From positions 186,001 to 250,000 of the forward strand of contig NZ_BOOO01000002.1 of NCBI RefSeq assembly GCF_016863275.1: DNA of 64,000 bases, read 5' to 3'. Under the pieces are notes generated by a model. That model was given only the letters and a program-made list of their open reading frames with translations, was not told where the DNA came from and did no database searches. This document shows, one piece after another, positions 8,710 to 17,192 of this stretch (position 1 is the first letter of the stretch; every line of letters starts with the position of its first letter). Origin of the DNA: Planotetraspora mira. Its GTDB lineage: Bacteria > Actinomycetota > Actinomycetes > Streptosporangiales > Streptosporangiaceae. The translations under genes were made by a program, and so were the position numbers.

Positions 8710-11157
8710 ATGCGCTCACCCGCGCAGGCCTGGAAGCGGACGGTCCTCGCCCTGGCGACCGCCACGACAATCTCCACAACCTTCTTCGCAGGACCCGCTC
8801 TCGCCGCCCCGGAGCCCGTCGGCGGCGACGGCCGCTGGTCGGTCGAACCCGTGGACGGCGGCCACCGGATCACCCTCCACCTGGACGAGCCGCTGCCCGT
8901 CCGCGACGCCGTTCCGGAACTCGCGGTCGACGGCACGTCACTCGGCCCCGCCGAGGAGTCGCCGGATGGCACGGCCCTGACCATCATCACCTCCGACCCG
9001 AGCGCCGCGGACCCGTCGTCCGTCGAGGTGGCCTGGAACGGCGAGGTGCCCTCCGGCGACACCGGGGTGAACTCCCGGACGACCGCTCATGCTCCGGAAA
9101 CTCCGAAAACCACTGCCTCTCCATCGACCGCTCCCGCTCCGCAGCAAACGACCAGTCCCACCAAGAGTCCCGTCGACCCCGCCACACCCGGGCCCTACCA
9201 CGTCACGCACGGCGAATACGACCTCGGCGACACCGCGATCACGCTCGAAGGCCTCGGCGGCCGCCCCGCGGAGATCCGTGCCGCCGTCTACCTCCCCGAC
9301 CACGCACGCGGCAAGCGGCCGTTGGTGGTCTTCCTCCACGGCCGCCACTCTGCGTGCTACAACCCCACGACCCCGGCCACGTCGAACTCCCAGTGGCCGT
9401 GCCCCGCCGGCCAGGTGCCCATCCCCAGCTACAAGGGCTACGACGGCGCGGCCGACGTGCTCGCGAGCCACGGATACGTCGTCGTGTCCGTCAGCGCCAA
9501 CGGCGTCAACGCGGCCGACAACCCCTTCAGCGACGACCGGGGAGCCCTCGCCCGCGGCGAAGTCGTCATGCGGCACCTCGACCTGCTGGCCGACGCCGCC
9601 AAGGGACGCGGCGACGCCACCATGGTCAAGCTCTTCAAGAACCGTCTCGACATGGACGACATCGGCCTGATGGGCCACTCACGCGGCGGCGAGGGCGTGG
9701 TCAAGGCGGCGCTGCTCAACGCCGGGCGGGCCAAGCCGTACGGGATCAAGGCGGTGTTGCCGCTCGCGCCGACCGACTTCGCCCGTGCGACGTTGCCCGA
9801 CGTCCCGATGGCCGTGATCCTCCCCTACTGCGACGGGGACGTCTCCAACCAGCAGGGCCAGCACTTCTACGACGACTCCCTGTACGCCGATCCGGACGAC
9901 TCCGCCTTCCGCTCCTCGCTGATGGTCATGGGCGCCGACCACAACTTCTTCAACACCGAGTGGACCCCCGGCGTGGCCGTCGCCCCCGCCTCGGACGACT
10001 GGAGCAACAGGAACGACCCGGTCTGCGGAAGCACCGCCCCGACCCGGCTGACCGCGGCCGAGCAGTACGCCGTCGGCACCGCCTACATCGCGGGTTTCTT
10101 CCGCCTCGTCCAGGGCCACGAGAAGGGACTGCTGCCGCTCTTCGACGGCAGTGGCGCCACGGCCGCGTCCGCCGGCCGGGCCGTCGTGCACGCCGTGGCA
10201 CAGGCTCCGGCACGTGATCGCCTGGACGTGGCGCCGTTCACCTCGGTCTCACCGTCCGTGCGGATCACCGGTGCGGCGACCGCGACGATCTGCGCGAGCA
10301 TGCTGGACCGTTCGCCGCAGAGCGGCCTCCCGTCCTGCGCCGCCGCGCTGACCACCTCGCAGGCGCCGTCGTGGACGCCCGCGACGTACGCGGGGAACGT
10401 CACCGCGACGCCGGTCCTCCGGTTCGCCTGGACCGACGCCACCGGCCAGGTGCGGATCGCTCTGCCCAAGTCGTCGCGGAACGTCTCCCGCTACGACGCG
10501 CTGACCTTCCGCGCGGCGCTGGACGAGAACGTCAAGACGAGCACGGACCTGACGGTCGGTGTCGTCGACGGACGGGGCCGGTCGAAGTCGGTCCCGCTGT
10601 CCAGCGTGAGCTCGGCGCTCACGCCGTTCCCCGGCACGACCTCGCCGCTGCCGAAGACCTGGCTGCGGACGGTCCGCGTCCCGGCGAAGTCGCTCGCCGG
10701 CGTCGACCTGCGGGACGTGCGTGAGATCCGCCTCATGGGCGCCGGTACGGCCGGCGGCGTCTATCTCGGCGACCTCGCGTTCTCCACGTCCAAGGTCGGT
10801 GAGACCGATCTGGCCGACCTGCCGCAGGTCTCGGTCCAGGGCCTCACCGTTCCGGAGGGCGACGGGCCGGGCACCGCGACGATGACGCTGACGTTGTCGG
10901 AGCGGAGCAAGGTGCCGGTCACGGTCAACATCCAGTCGATCACCAGTGGTGCCACCCCGGTGATCACCCAGCTGGCCGAGAAGGTGGTGATCCCCGCCAG
11001 GAGGACGTCGGCCACCTTCCAGGTGCCGCTCGCCGGAGACACGACACCCGCGGCCGCCGCCCAGTCCTACCAGGTGGTCGCGTCCGTGCCGACCAACGCG
11101 ACGATCGGCGCGGGCTTCACACGGCTGATCGTCACCGACGACGACCTTCTCCCCTGA
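8710..11157 (+). CDS. Secreted alpha/beta hydrolase with C-terminal Calx-beta-like domain
   Basis: 815 residues. A Sec signal peptide (KRTVLALATATTIS...PALAAPEP, cleavage near residue 34) is followed by a Pro/Thr-rich linker to about residue 155. The hydrolase core (residues about 160-480) shows RPLVVFLHGRHSACYN (oxyanion loop), nucleophile Ser324 in GHSRGGE, an acid candidate in LPYCDGDVSNQQ, and His411 in GADHNFF. A beta-rich region is followed by a Calx-beta-type repeat (VSVQGLTVPEGDGPGTATMTL, about 715-815). The substrate is unknown; the fold covers esterases, polyesterases and dienelactone hydrolases. GAAGGGGAAG before the ATG at 8710 supports the start. Confidence 0.85.
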   Translation: MRSPAQAWKRTVLALATATTISTTFFAGPALAAPEPVGGDGRWSVEPVDGGHRITLHLDEPLPVRDAVPELAVDGTSLGPAEESPDGTALTIITSDPSAADPSSVEVAWNGEVPSGDTGVNSRTTAHAPETPKTTASPSTAPAPQQTTSPTKSPVDPATPGPYHVTHGEYDLGDTAITLEGLGGRPAEIRAAVYLPDHARGKRPLVVFLHGRHSACYNPTTPATSNSQWPCPAGQVPIPSYKGYDGAADVLASHGYVVVSVSANGVNAADNPFSDDRGALARGEVVMRHLDLLADAAKGRGDATMVKLFKNRLDMDDIGLMGHSRGGEGVVKAALLNAGRAKPYGIKAVLPLAPTDFARATLPDVPMAVILPYCDGDVSNQQGQHFYDDSLYADPDDSAFRSSLMVMGADHNFFNTEWTPGVAVAPASDDWSNRNDPVCGSTAPTRLTAAEQYAVGTAYIAGFFRLVQGHEKGLLPLFDGSGATAASAGRAVVHAVAQAPARDRLDVAPFTSVSPSVRITGAATATICASMLDRSPQSGLPSCAAALTTSQAPSWTPATYAGNVTATPVLRFAWTDATGQVRIALPKSSRNVSRYDALTFRAALDENVKTSTDLTVGVVDGRGRSKSVPLSSVSSALTPFPGTTSPLPKTWLRTVRVPAKSLAGVDLRDVREIRLMGAGTAGGVYLGDLAFSTSKVGETDLADLPQVSVQGLTVPEGDGPGTATMTLTLSERSKVPVTVNIQSITSGATPVITQLAEKVVIPARRTSATFQVPLAGDTTPAAAAQSYQVVASVPTNATIGAGFTRLIVTDDDLLP

Positions 11158-11188
11158 CCGGGCCCCTCAAGAAAACCCTCCGAAAGCC

Positions 11189-11221
11189 CTCTGAGAAGAC
11201 CCTGAGAAGACTCTGAGACGG
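11189..11221. repeat. 11-bp tandem repeat in a convergent gap
   Basis: CTCTGAGAAGA, CCCTGAGAAGA and CTCTGAGACGG follow one another at 11189, 11200 and 11211, filling most of the 80-bp gap between the 3' ends of the hydrolase and PhoD-like genes. Confidence 0.85.
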
Positions 11222-11237
11222 GTACGGCCTGGCGCGC

Positions 11238-12818
11238 TCACGGCGCCAGCCGTACCCGGACTGTCTCCCCGAAGTCGGGACGCGCCGCATACCAGCGGAC
11301 GACGGCCGAACGGCCGTCGAGGTCGAGAGCGGCCAGCGCGTTGGGGAACCACGGGCCATCGGTGATCTTCCAGCGGAAGGAGCGGCGGGGCAGCCGCGCC
11401 AGACGCGCCAGGATCGCGCCCGCGACACCCGCGACGCCGAACGAGGCGACCACGTTGGCGAACCGCAGCGTACGGCTCAGCGGGTTGCGGATCGGCGAGC
11501 ACACCGCCTGGTAGATGCGGGCCGCGTCCAGGTCGGCGGACGCGGGTCCCGCCGCCGCCAGATACGAGTAGTGCACGTCACCGGAGAGCAGCACGATCGT
11601 GGCGGGCGCCCGCCCGCGCCGGCCCGCGGCGACGTCGACGAGCAGGCGGCCGAGGTCGTCGAAGGACCTGCGGAACGCGCCCCAGTGCTCGAGGTCGAGC
11701 CCTTGCCGGACCTTCTCCCCCCAGACGGCCGCGCGGCGGCCCCACACCCCGCCGGCGACGGCCTCGCTCCAGCTCTCCACGTCGAAGATGCCGCTCGGCA
11801 GGAACACCGGCACCGAGGATCCGATGAGCAGGTGGTCCACGCCGCCCGTGGCCAGATCGGTGAACCAGGACCATTCCTCGTCGTCGATCATCCTGCGGCG
11901 CCCGGGTTCGAGGCTCCTCGCGCACCGCGTGTCCAGCATGATCAGGCGCGTGCCGCCGATGTCGCGCGCGTAGCTCCACCGCGTCGAGGGGGGATCCTCG
12001 TCGGCCCGCTTCGCGAACGCGTCGAGGATCACCGCGCCATCGGCGTCGGCCGCCCGGATCGCCGCGAGCGTGGGATCGGCCTTGCGCTCGGACGGCGAGA
12101 GGTTCCCGAGATGCTGGTAGATCCAGTACGCGCCGAGCGCCGACACCACCCGGGACGGCCACCACTGCACCGCGGCCATCTGGCGCCGCCACACGTCGGA
12201 GGTGTTCCAGTCGTCGCGCACGTCGTGGTCATCGAAGATCATCGCTGTGGGCACGGTGGACAACACCCAGCGGACCACCGGTTCGGTCCAGGCCTGCCGG
12301 TACAGCTCGGCGTACTCCTCGAAGTCGACGATCTCGTCCGGCCCGTCCCGCCGTCGGGCCCGGATGAAGTCGATCATCTCCGGCGAGGGCTCGTCGGCGT
12401 AGACCTGGTCGCCGAGGAACAGCAGCAGGCTCGGCGGGTCCTCCCCCGCCATCAGGCGTAAGCCGTACCCCCTGAGCACGTCGGGGCCGTGGACGCTCTC
12501 GTGCGCGTCGTCGTGCGGGACGCTCGTACGGCAGGAGCCGAAGACGACCGTGCCCAGCTCCGCGAGAGGGCGTACCCGGCTCGGCGGGAAACCCTCGACC
12601 GGCCACACGGGCCGTCCGTCCAACTCGACGGTGTACTCGCCCGCACCCTCGGCGTCGACGATCGCGTAGTGATGGCCGTGCACGGTGAAGGTGCGCTCCG
12701 TGCTGCGTCCGCCGCCCAGGCCGACGGTGACCTCGCACGGCTCGCTCGTCTCCACCCAGACGGAGGCGCTCGTATCGTCGACGTGGCGCAACATCGGCCC
12801 CACCAGCAAGTCGGGCAC
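11238..12818 (-). CDS. PhoD-like alkaline phosphatase family protein (cytoplasmic)
   Basis: 526 residues. PhoD-type metallophosphatases are phosphodiesterases/monoesterases. Metal-site motifs are present: GDQVYADEPS, FDDHDVRDDWN and LSGDVHYSYL. There is no signal peptide or Tat motif, unlike classical PhoD, so it is probably cytoplasmic. I chose the GTG at 12818 because GAGGAGG lies 5 bp upstream and the protein then begins VPDLLVGPMLRHVDDTSASV; the frame is open 20 codons further, but that extension is Pro-rich and translates a small G-rich repeat. It lies upstream of nothing obviously phosphate-related; a MarR gene precedes it by 75 bp on the same strand. Confidence 0.88.
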   Translation of the reverse strand: MPDLLVGPMLRHVDDTSASVWVETSEPCEVTVGLGGGRSTERTFTVHGHHYAIVDAEGAGEYTVELDGRPVWPVEGFPPSRVRPLAELGTVVFGSCRTSVPHDDAHESVHGPDVLRGYGLRLMAGEDPPSLLLFLGDQVYADEPSPEMIDFIRARRRDGPDEIVDFEEYAELYRQAWTEPVVRWVLSTVPTAMIFDDHDVRDDWNTSDVWRRQMAAVQWWPSRVVSALGAYWIYQHLGNLSPSERKADPTLAAIRAADADGAVILDAFAKRADEDPPSTRWSYARDIGGTRLIMLDTRCARSLEPGRRRMIDDEEWSWFTDLATGGVDHLLIGSSVPVFLPSGIFDVESWSEAVAGGVWGRRAAVWGEKVRQGLDLEHWGAFRRSFDDLGRLLVDVAAGRRGRAPATIVLLSGDVHYSYLAAAGPASADLDAARIYQAVCSPIRNPLSRTLRFANVVASFGVAGVAGAILARLARLPRRSFRWKITDGPWFPNALAALDLDGRSAVVRWYAARPDFGETVRVRLAP

Positions 12819-12893
12819 GTAGCCTCCTCGGAGATCGGGGATCGGGGGTCTCGGGATCGGGGGTAAGACCGGGGACACCAGGACCCGCCGCGG

Positions 12894-13391
12894 TCAGCCT
12901 TCCAATGACCGCACGAGGACCTCCAGTTCACGCATGAGCTCCCCGGTCCTGGCCGTGCCGTACATCGCGAGGATCGCCCGGTGGTGCTCGGCGATCCCCG
13001 CTTCGAGACGGCCCAGGAGGTCACTGCCCCGATCCGCCAGGAATACCGCCACCTTCCGGCGATCGGCGGGATCGTGTCCCCGGTAGACGACGGCACGCTC
13101 GACGAGCCGGTCGACCGCCTTGGTCAGCGTGGGATGCGGCATCAGCGCGGCCTCGGCGAGGTCGCCCATCGAATGCCCGCGCCCGTCCGCGAGCGCCTGG
13201 AGGATGCGCCACTGCTCGACGGACACGTCCTCGGAGGCGAGTGCGGCGGCCAGCGCCCGGTTGACGCTCCGCTCGGCCCGGCTCAGCAGGTAGGCGAGTG
13301 AGGAACCGAGCCCGGTGACCGCCGGAGGGGGCTCCGTACGCACAGGGGGAAGGGGGGTCTCACGCCCCCCGTCGGGTCCCGCCGTCACCAC
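12894..13391 (-). CDS. MarR-family transcriptional regulator
   Basis: 165 residues. It has a winged helix: MGDLAEAALMPHPTLTKAVD (recognition region) followed by the wing PADRRKVAVFL, with the dimerisation helices at both ends. The start is placed at GTG 13391, where GGGAG lies 6 bp upstream; an open extension of 10 codons exists. It is divergent from the AmiC-like gene (41 bp apart), and 75 bp upstream of the PhoD-like gene in the same direction. The target could be either side. Confidence 0.88.
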   Translation of the reverse strand: MVTAGPDGGRETPLPPVRTEPPPAVTGLGSSLAYLLSRAERSVNRALAAALASEDVSVEQWRILQALADGRGHSMGDLAEAALMPHPTLTKAVDRLVERAVVYRGHDPADRRKVAVFLADRGSDLLGRLEAGIAEHHRAILAMYGTARTGELMRELEVLVRSLEG

Positions 13392-13432
13392 AGAGGGCTC
13401 CCTTCGTTCGCGAGCGCGCAAGCGCCATACTC

Positions 13433-14533
13433 GTGCACGTGGCCGATCCTGTCACGGTGGTCATCGACCCCCTCGAAGCGCATCTGCTGCGTGCCGAGAC
13501 GCTCCGCGTCGGCCTGGTGGTGCCCGTCTCCGGCGTGCTCGGGTTGCTCGGGCCGTGCGCGATCAACTGCGCGATGCTCGGCGCCGCCGAGGTCAACGCC
13601 GCGGGCGGGGTGCTGGGCAGGCCGGTGGAACTGGTGCTGGTCGACGGCGGAAAGCGCCCGGCGGAGGTCGCCCGCGAGGTCTCGGAACTGGTGCGCGCAG
13701 GGGTCGTGCAGGCGGTCGTCGGCACGCACGCCAGTGACGTGCGGGTCGCCGTCGAGCGTTCGCTGTCGGGCTCGGCGCCCTTCGTCTACACGCCGCCCTA
13801 CGAGGGAGGCGCCCGCAAACCAGGGGTGTACTTCCTCGGCGAGCCGGCCTCCCTCCAGGTGGGACCGGGACTCGACTGGCTGGTCGAGCATCGCAGGGCC
13901 CGGCGGTGGTTCCTGCTCGGCAACGACTACGTCTGGCCCCGGCTGGTGCACGCGTCGGCCCGGCGGCACCTGCGCGCGCGGTCCGCCACGATCGTCGGGG
14001 AAAGGCTCGTCCCCTCCGGCACGACGGCGATGGACGCGCTGATCGAGGAGCTCGCCGCGGCACGGCCTGACGCGGTGCTGCTCAACCTCATCGGGAGCGA
14101 TCTGGTCATGTTCAACCGCGCCTTCGCGCTGAGCGGCCTGCGCTGCGCGCGCCTGTGCGGGGCGCTGGAGGAGCACGGCCTGCTCGCCATCGGGGGCGAC
14201 ACCACAGGCGAGCTCTACGCGGCCATGGGCTACTTCGGCAGCCTCGCCACCGACGCCAACCTCGGCCTGGGCGAGCGTTACGCCCGGATGTTCGGGCCGG
14301 ACGCCCCGTCGCTCAACGGGCACGGGCACGGCTGCTATGAGGGGGTCCTCATGCTGGCGGCCCTGGCGGGCCGGGCGGGCACCCTGGTCGTGCCGGCCGT
14401 CGAGGCGGTGGCCGACGGCGTCACCGTCACCACGGGCCGCGGGCGGCTGACCCTCCGCGACCGCCACGTGCTGCAACGCGTTTACGTCGGGCGCGCCGAC
14501 GGGCTCGACTTCTCTCTCGTCACGTCCGCCTAG
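13433..14533 (+). CDS. AmiC-type periplasmic-binding-fold protein without signal peptide
   Basis: 366 residues from a GTG at 13433 (second GTG at 13439 possible). The fold is the Leu/Ile/Val-type binding protein (Peripla_BP_6), closest in style to amide and urea binders such as AmiC and UrtA: LRVGLVVPVSGVLGLLGP, NAAGGVLGRPVELVLVD, RRWFLLGNDYVWPR. There is no signal peptide or lipobox, and no cognate permease or ATPase follows. As with Pseudomonas AmiC, it may therefore be a cytoplasmic amide sensor rather than a transporter subunit. It lies directly upstream of the permease and formamidase genes on the same strand (148-bp gap). Sensor role is inference. Confidence 0.8.
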   Translation: MHVADPVTVVIDPLEAHLLRAETLRVGLVVPVSGVLGLLGPCAINCAMLGAAEVNAAGGVLGRPVELVLVDGGKRPAEVAREVSELVRAGVVQAVVGTHASDVRVAVERSLSGSAPFVYTPPYEGGARKPGVYFLGEPASLQVGPGLDWLVEHRRARRWFLLGNDYVWPRLVHASARRHLRARSATIVGERLVPSGTTAMDALIEELAAARPDAVLLNLIGSDLVMFNRAFALSGLRCARLCGALEEHGLLAIGGDTTGELYAAMGYFGSLATDANLGLGERYARMFGPDAPSLNGHGHGCYEGVLMLAALAGRAGTLVVPAVEAVADGVTVTTGRGRLTLRDRHVLQRVYVGRADGLDFSLVTSA

Positions 14534-14611
14534 ATCATCTCGGTGCGCCCGCGGTGGGGAGCCGCTGCCGGGCGCATTGGGGCCGTTATGTCCGTCGCGT
14601 AAAACTTTCAA

Positions 14612-14626
14612 ACGAAACCTTTTCGT
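14612..14626. promoter_or_regulatory. Palindrome upstream of permease-formamidase operon
   Basis: ACGAAA-CCT-TTTCGT is a perfect 6-3-6 palindrome lying 56 bp before the permease ATG, in a locally AT-rich stretch (14595-14650). This is a likely operator or promoter element for the permease-formamidase pair; which regulator uses it is unknown, and the nearby MarR is one candidate. Confidence 0.45.
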
Positions 14627-14681
14627 CTTAAAGGGTTCGCTCTATCGTACGGCTCCGTACCCGCGTGTTAAGGAGCCGTCA

Positions 14682-16106
14682 ATGTCCTCTCCCTCTGAGG
14701 CCTCCCCATCGCCCGCATCACCACCAGCCGCCGGAGTCGAGCAGTTCGGCTACAAGCAGGAACTCCGGCGCTCACTCAGCTTCACCGACCTGCTGATCTA
14801 CGGCCTGATCTTCATGGTCCCGATCGCGCCGTTCGGCATCTTCGGCAGCGTCTTCCAGGCGTCCGGCGGGATGGTGGCGCTCGTCTACATCATCGGCATG
14901 GTGGCGATGGCCTTCACCGCCCTGTCGTACTCGGAGATGGCCAAGGCCTTCCCGATGGCGGGCTCCGTCTACACCTACGCGGGCCGCGGCATCGCCGCCC
15001 CGGTCGGATTCCTCGCCGGCTGGGTCATCCTGCTCGACTACGTGCTCGTGCCCTCGCTGCTGTACTTGATCGCCAGCGCCGCGATGGCGTCGTTCGTCCC
15101 CGCCATCCCGATCTGGGCATGGCTGATCGGCTTCATCGTGCTCAACACGGTGGTCAACTACCTCGGCATCGAGATGACCGCCCGGCTGAACAAGATCATG
15201 CTGGTGGCGGAGCTCATCGTGCTCGCGATCTTCCTGGTCATCGGCGTCGTCGCCCTCGCCCATGGCAAGGGTCACGGCGGCGGGCTGACCCCGCTGTTCG
15301 ACTCCTCGACGTTCTCCTGGTCGCTGGTGTTCGGAGCGGTGTCCGTGGCGGTCCTCTCGTTCCTCGGCTTCGACGGCATCTCGATGCTCGCCGAGGAGAC
15401 CCGGGAGAACACCCGCCGCCTCGGTCGCTCCATGATCGCCGCCCTCGGGCTCGCGGGTGTGCTGTTCGTCGTGCAGACCTGGGTCGCGGCGCTGCTCGTG
15501 CCGAACCGCGCCGACCTGATCGCGAACGGCGACCCGGCGGGTTCGGCGTTCTACGACACCGCCGAATACGCCGGCGGACACTGGCTGAGCGTGCTCACCG
15601 CCGTCGCGACCGCCATCGCGTGGGGCTTCGCCAACTCCCTCGTCGCCCAGGCCGCGACCTCCCGTCTGCTGTTCGCCATGGCCCGCGACAAGCAACTCCC
15701 GAGCTTCCTCGGCAAGATCCACCCCACGCGCAAGGTGCCGGTCAACGCCACCTTCCTCGTGGCGGCGGTGTCGCTGGCCCTCGGCCTGTACATGAACTCG
15801 CGCGACGACGGCATCTCCCTGCTCACCACACTGGTGAACTTCGGCGCGATGACCGCCTTCCTCGCACTGCACGTCTCCGTCGTCGTCCACTACCTCGTAC
15901 GGCAGCGCAGCCGCGACTGGTGGCGCCACCTCGTCGCGCCTGTGATCGGGTTCCTGATCCTGCTCTACGTCGTGATCAACGCCAACATCGCCGCCCAGGC
16001 AGTCGGCCTGAGCTGGCTGGCCGTCGGCGTCGTCATCCTCATCGGCTCCTACCTGCTGGGCCGGCGTCCCACCCTTTCCGGAATCAACACGGAGGTCAAC
16101 GAGTGA
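14682..16106 (+). CDS. APC-superfamily amino acid/amine permease
   Basis: 474 residues with about 12 hydrophobic segments. It has the first-helix signature of APC permeases (FTDLLIYGLIFMVPIAPFGI), the conserved SYSEMAKAFPMAGSVYTYAG, and FLGFDGISMLAEETRENTRR in the middle. AAGGAG 11 bp before the ATG at 14682 decides the start; the frame is open upstream but lacks a signal. It overlaps the formamidase start by 4 bp (GTGA). It probably imports an amide, amine or amino acid feeding the formamidase; substrate unproven. Confidence 0.9.
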   Translation: MSSPSEASPSPASPPAAGVEQFGYKQELRRSLSFTDLLIYGLIFMVPIAPFGIFGSVFQASGGMVALVYIIGMVAMAFTALSYSEMAKAFPMAGSVYTYAGRGIAAPVGFLAGWVILLDYVLVPSLLYLIASAAMASFVPAIPIWAWLIGFIVLNTVVNYLGIEMTARLNKIMLVAELIVLAIFLVIGVVALAHGKGHGGGLTPLFDSSTFSWSLVFGAVSVAVLSFLGFDGISMLAEETRENTRRLGRSMIAALGLAGVLFVVQTWVAALLVPNRADLIANGDPAGSAFYDTAEYAGGHWLSVLTAVATAIAWGFANSLVAQAATSRLLFAMARDKQLPSFLGKIHPTRKVPVNATFLVAAVSLALGLYMNSRDDGISLLTTLVNFGAMTAFLALHVSVVVHYLVRQRSRDWWRHLVAPVIGFLILLYVVINANIAAQAVGLSWLAVGVVILIGSYLLGRRPTLSGINTEVNE

Positions 16107-17113
16107 ACGTCTTCTCCTACCGGCCGGCGCCAGAGGAGCTGTCCTACACCTTCGGCGGCCGACCGGCGGTGGCGAGGATCACCCCGGGCACGGTGGTGGA
16201 AATGTTCACCGAGGACTGCTTCGGCGGCCGGGTCCGCGGGCTGGACGACCTTCCCTCGAAGGTGTGCGAGTTCCCGTACCTGAACCCGGTCACCGGCCCC
16301 TTCCACGTCGAGGGCGCCGAGCCGGGCGACACCCTCGCGCTGCACTTCGTCTCCATCGAGCCGGCCCGCGACTGGGCGGTCTCGACCACGTTCCCGCACT
16401 TCGGAGCGTTGACCGCCACGCACACCACGGCGATGTTGCACCCGCCGCTCGACGAGGTCGTGTGGTTGTACGAGGTCGACGCCGAGAAGCGGACCGTGCG
16501 CTACCGCGCACGCCGGGGCGACTTCACCGTGGAGATGCCGCTCGACCCGATGCACGGGACGGTGGGCGTCGCGCCCGCCGCGTCCGAGGCGCGGATGACG
16601 ATCACCCCGGACGCCCACGGCGGCAACATGGACACCCCCGAGTTGCGTGCGGGTGTCACGGTCTACCTCGGGGTCAACGTGGAGGGCGGCCTGTTCTCCA
16701 TCGGGGACGGCCACTGCCGCCAGGGGCACGGCGAGGTCTGCGGCACCGCGGTCGAGGCCGCGATGAACACCGTCGTGGCCGTGGAACTCGTCAAGGGCGT
16801 CTCGACGCCGTGGCCGCGGCTGGAGGACGACGGCCATCTGATGTCGACGGGCTCGGCCCGCCCGCTCGAGGACGCCTACCGCATCAGCCAGCACGACCTG
16901 GTCACCTGGGCCTCCTCGCTCACCGGCCTCGACGAGCTGGACGCCTACCAGCTGGTCAGCCAGGGCGGCGAGGCCCCCGTGGGCAACGTGTGCGACACCA
17001 ACTACACGATGGTCGCCAAGCTGCCCAAGGCGTACCTCGGCGGTCCCGAGATCTACGAGTCGGCACACAGCCGTCTCCGGACGCTCGGCGAGGAGTACCT
17101 CTCCTCCCGCTGA
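16103..17113 (+). CDS. Acetamidase/formamidase family protein
   Basis: 336 residues. Members hydrolyse formamide or acetamide to ammonia and the acid and are metal-dependent in studied cases. Family marks are VEMFTEDCFGGRV, LNPVTGPFHVEGAEPGDTLA, PDAHGGNMDTPELRAGVTVY and LFSIGDGHCRQGHGEVCGTA (conserved Asp/His/Cys residues). The true start is the GTG at 16103, overlapping the permease stop, with GGAGG 7 bp upstream; the open frame extends nearly 1 kb upstream as a shadow of the permease. Together with the AmiC-type protein and permease it forms a nitrogen-scavenging unit. Confidence 0.92.
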   Translation: MNVFSYRPAPEELSYTFGGRPAVARITPGTVVEMFTEDCFGGRVRGLDDLPSKVCEFPYLNPVTGPFHVEGAEPGDTLALHFVSIEPARDWAVSTTFPHFGALTATHTTAMLHPPLDEVVWLYEVDAEKRTVRYRARRGDFTVEMPLDPMHGTVGVAPAASEARMTITPDAHGGNMDTPELRAGVTVYLGVNVEGGLFSIGDGHCRQGHGEVCGTAVEAAMNTVVAVELVKGVSTPWPRLEDDGHLMSTGSARPLEDAYRISQHDLVTWASSLTGLDELDAYQLVSQGGEAPVGNVCDTNYTMVAKLPKAYLGGPEIYESAHSRLRTLGEEYLSSR

Positions 17114-17142
17114 GCACCCGGCGGCATCGAGACATCGGGGAC

Positions 17143-17186
17143 ACGGCCCACTCTTGTCGGCGCTCAGCCGTACGAGGGTGGGCCGT
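17143..17186. terminator. Hairpin between convergent formamidase and oxidoreductase genes
   Basis: ACGGCCCAC (17143-17151) pairs perfectly with GTGGGCCGT (17178-17186), and a second short stem CGGC/GCCG nests inside. It ends 6 bp before the stop of the minus-strand gene. There is no clear T-run, so it may act in both directions as a factor-independent or stability element. Confidence 0.6.
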
Positions 17187-17192
17187 CACCTT

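Noticed and set aside
15119-16102. Permease-formamidase fusion
   Set aside because: A long frame links to the formamidase, but the upstream part is an out-of-frame reading of the permease gene; the GTG at 16103 with GGAGG is the real start.
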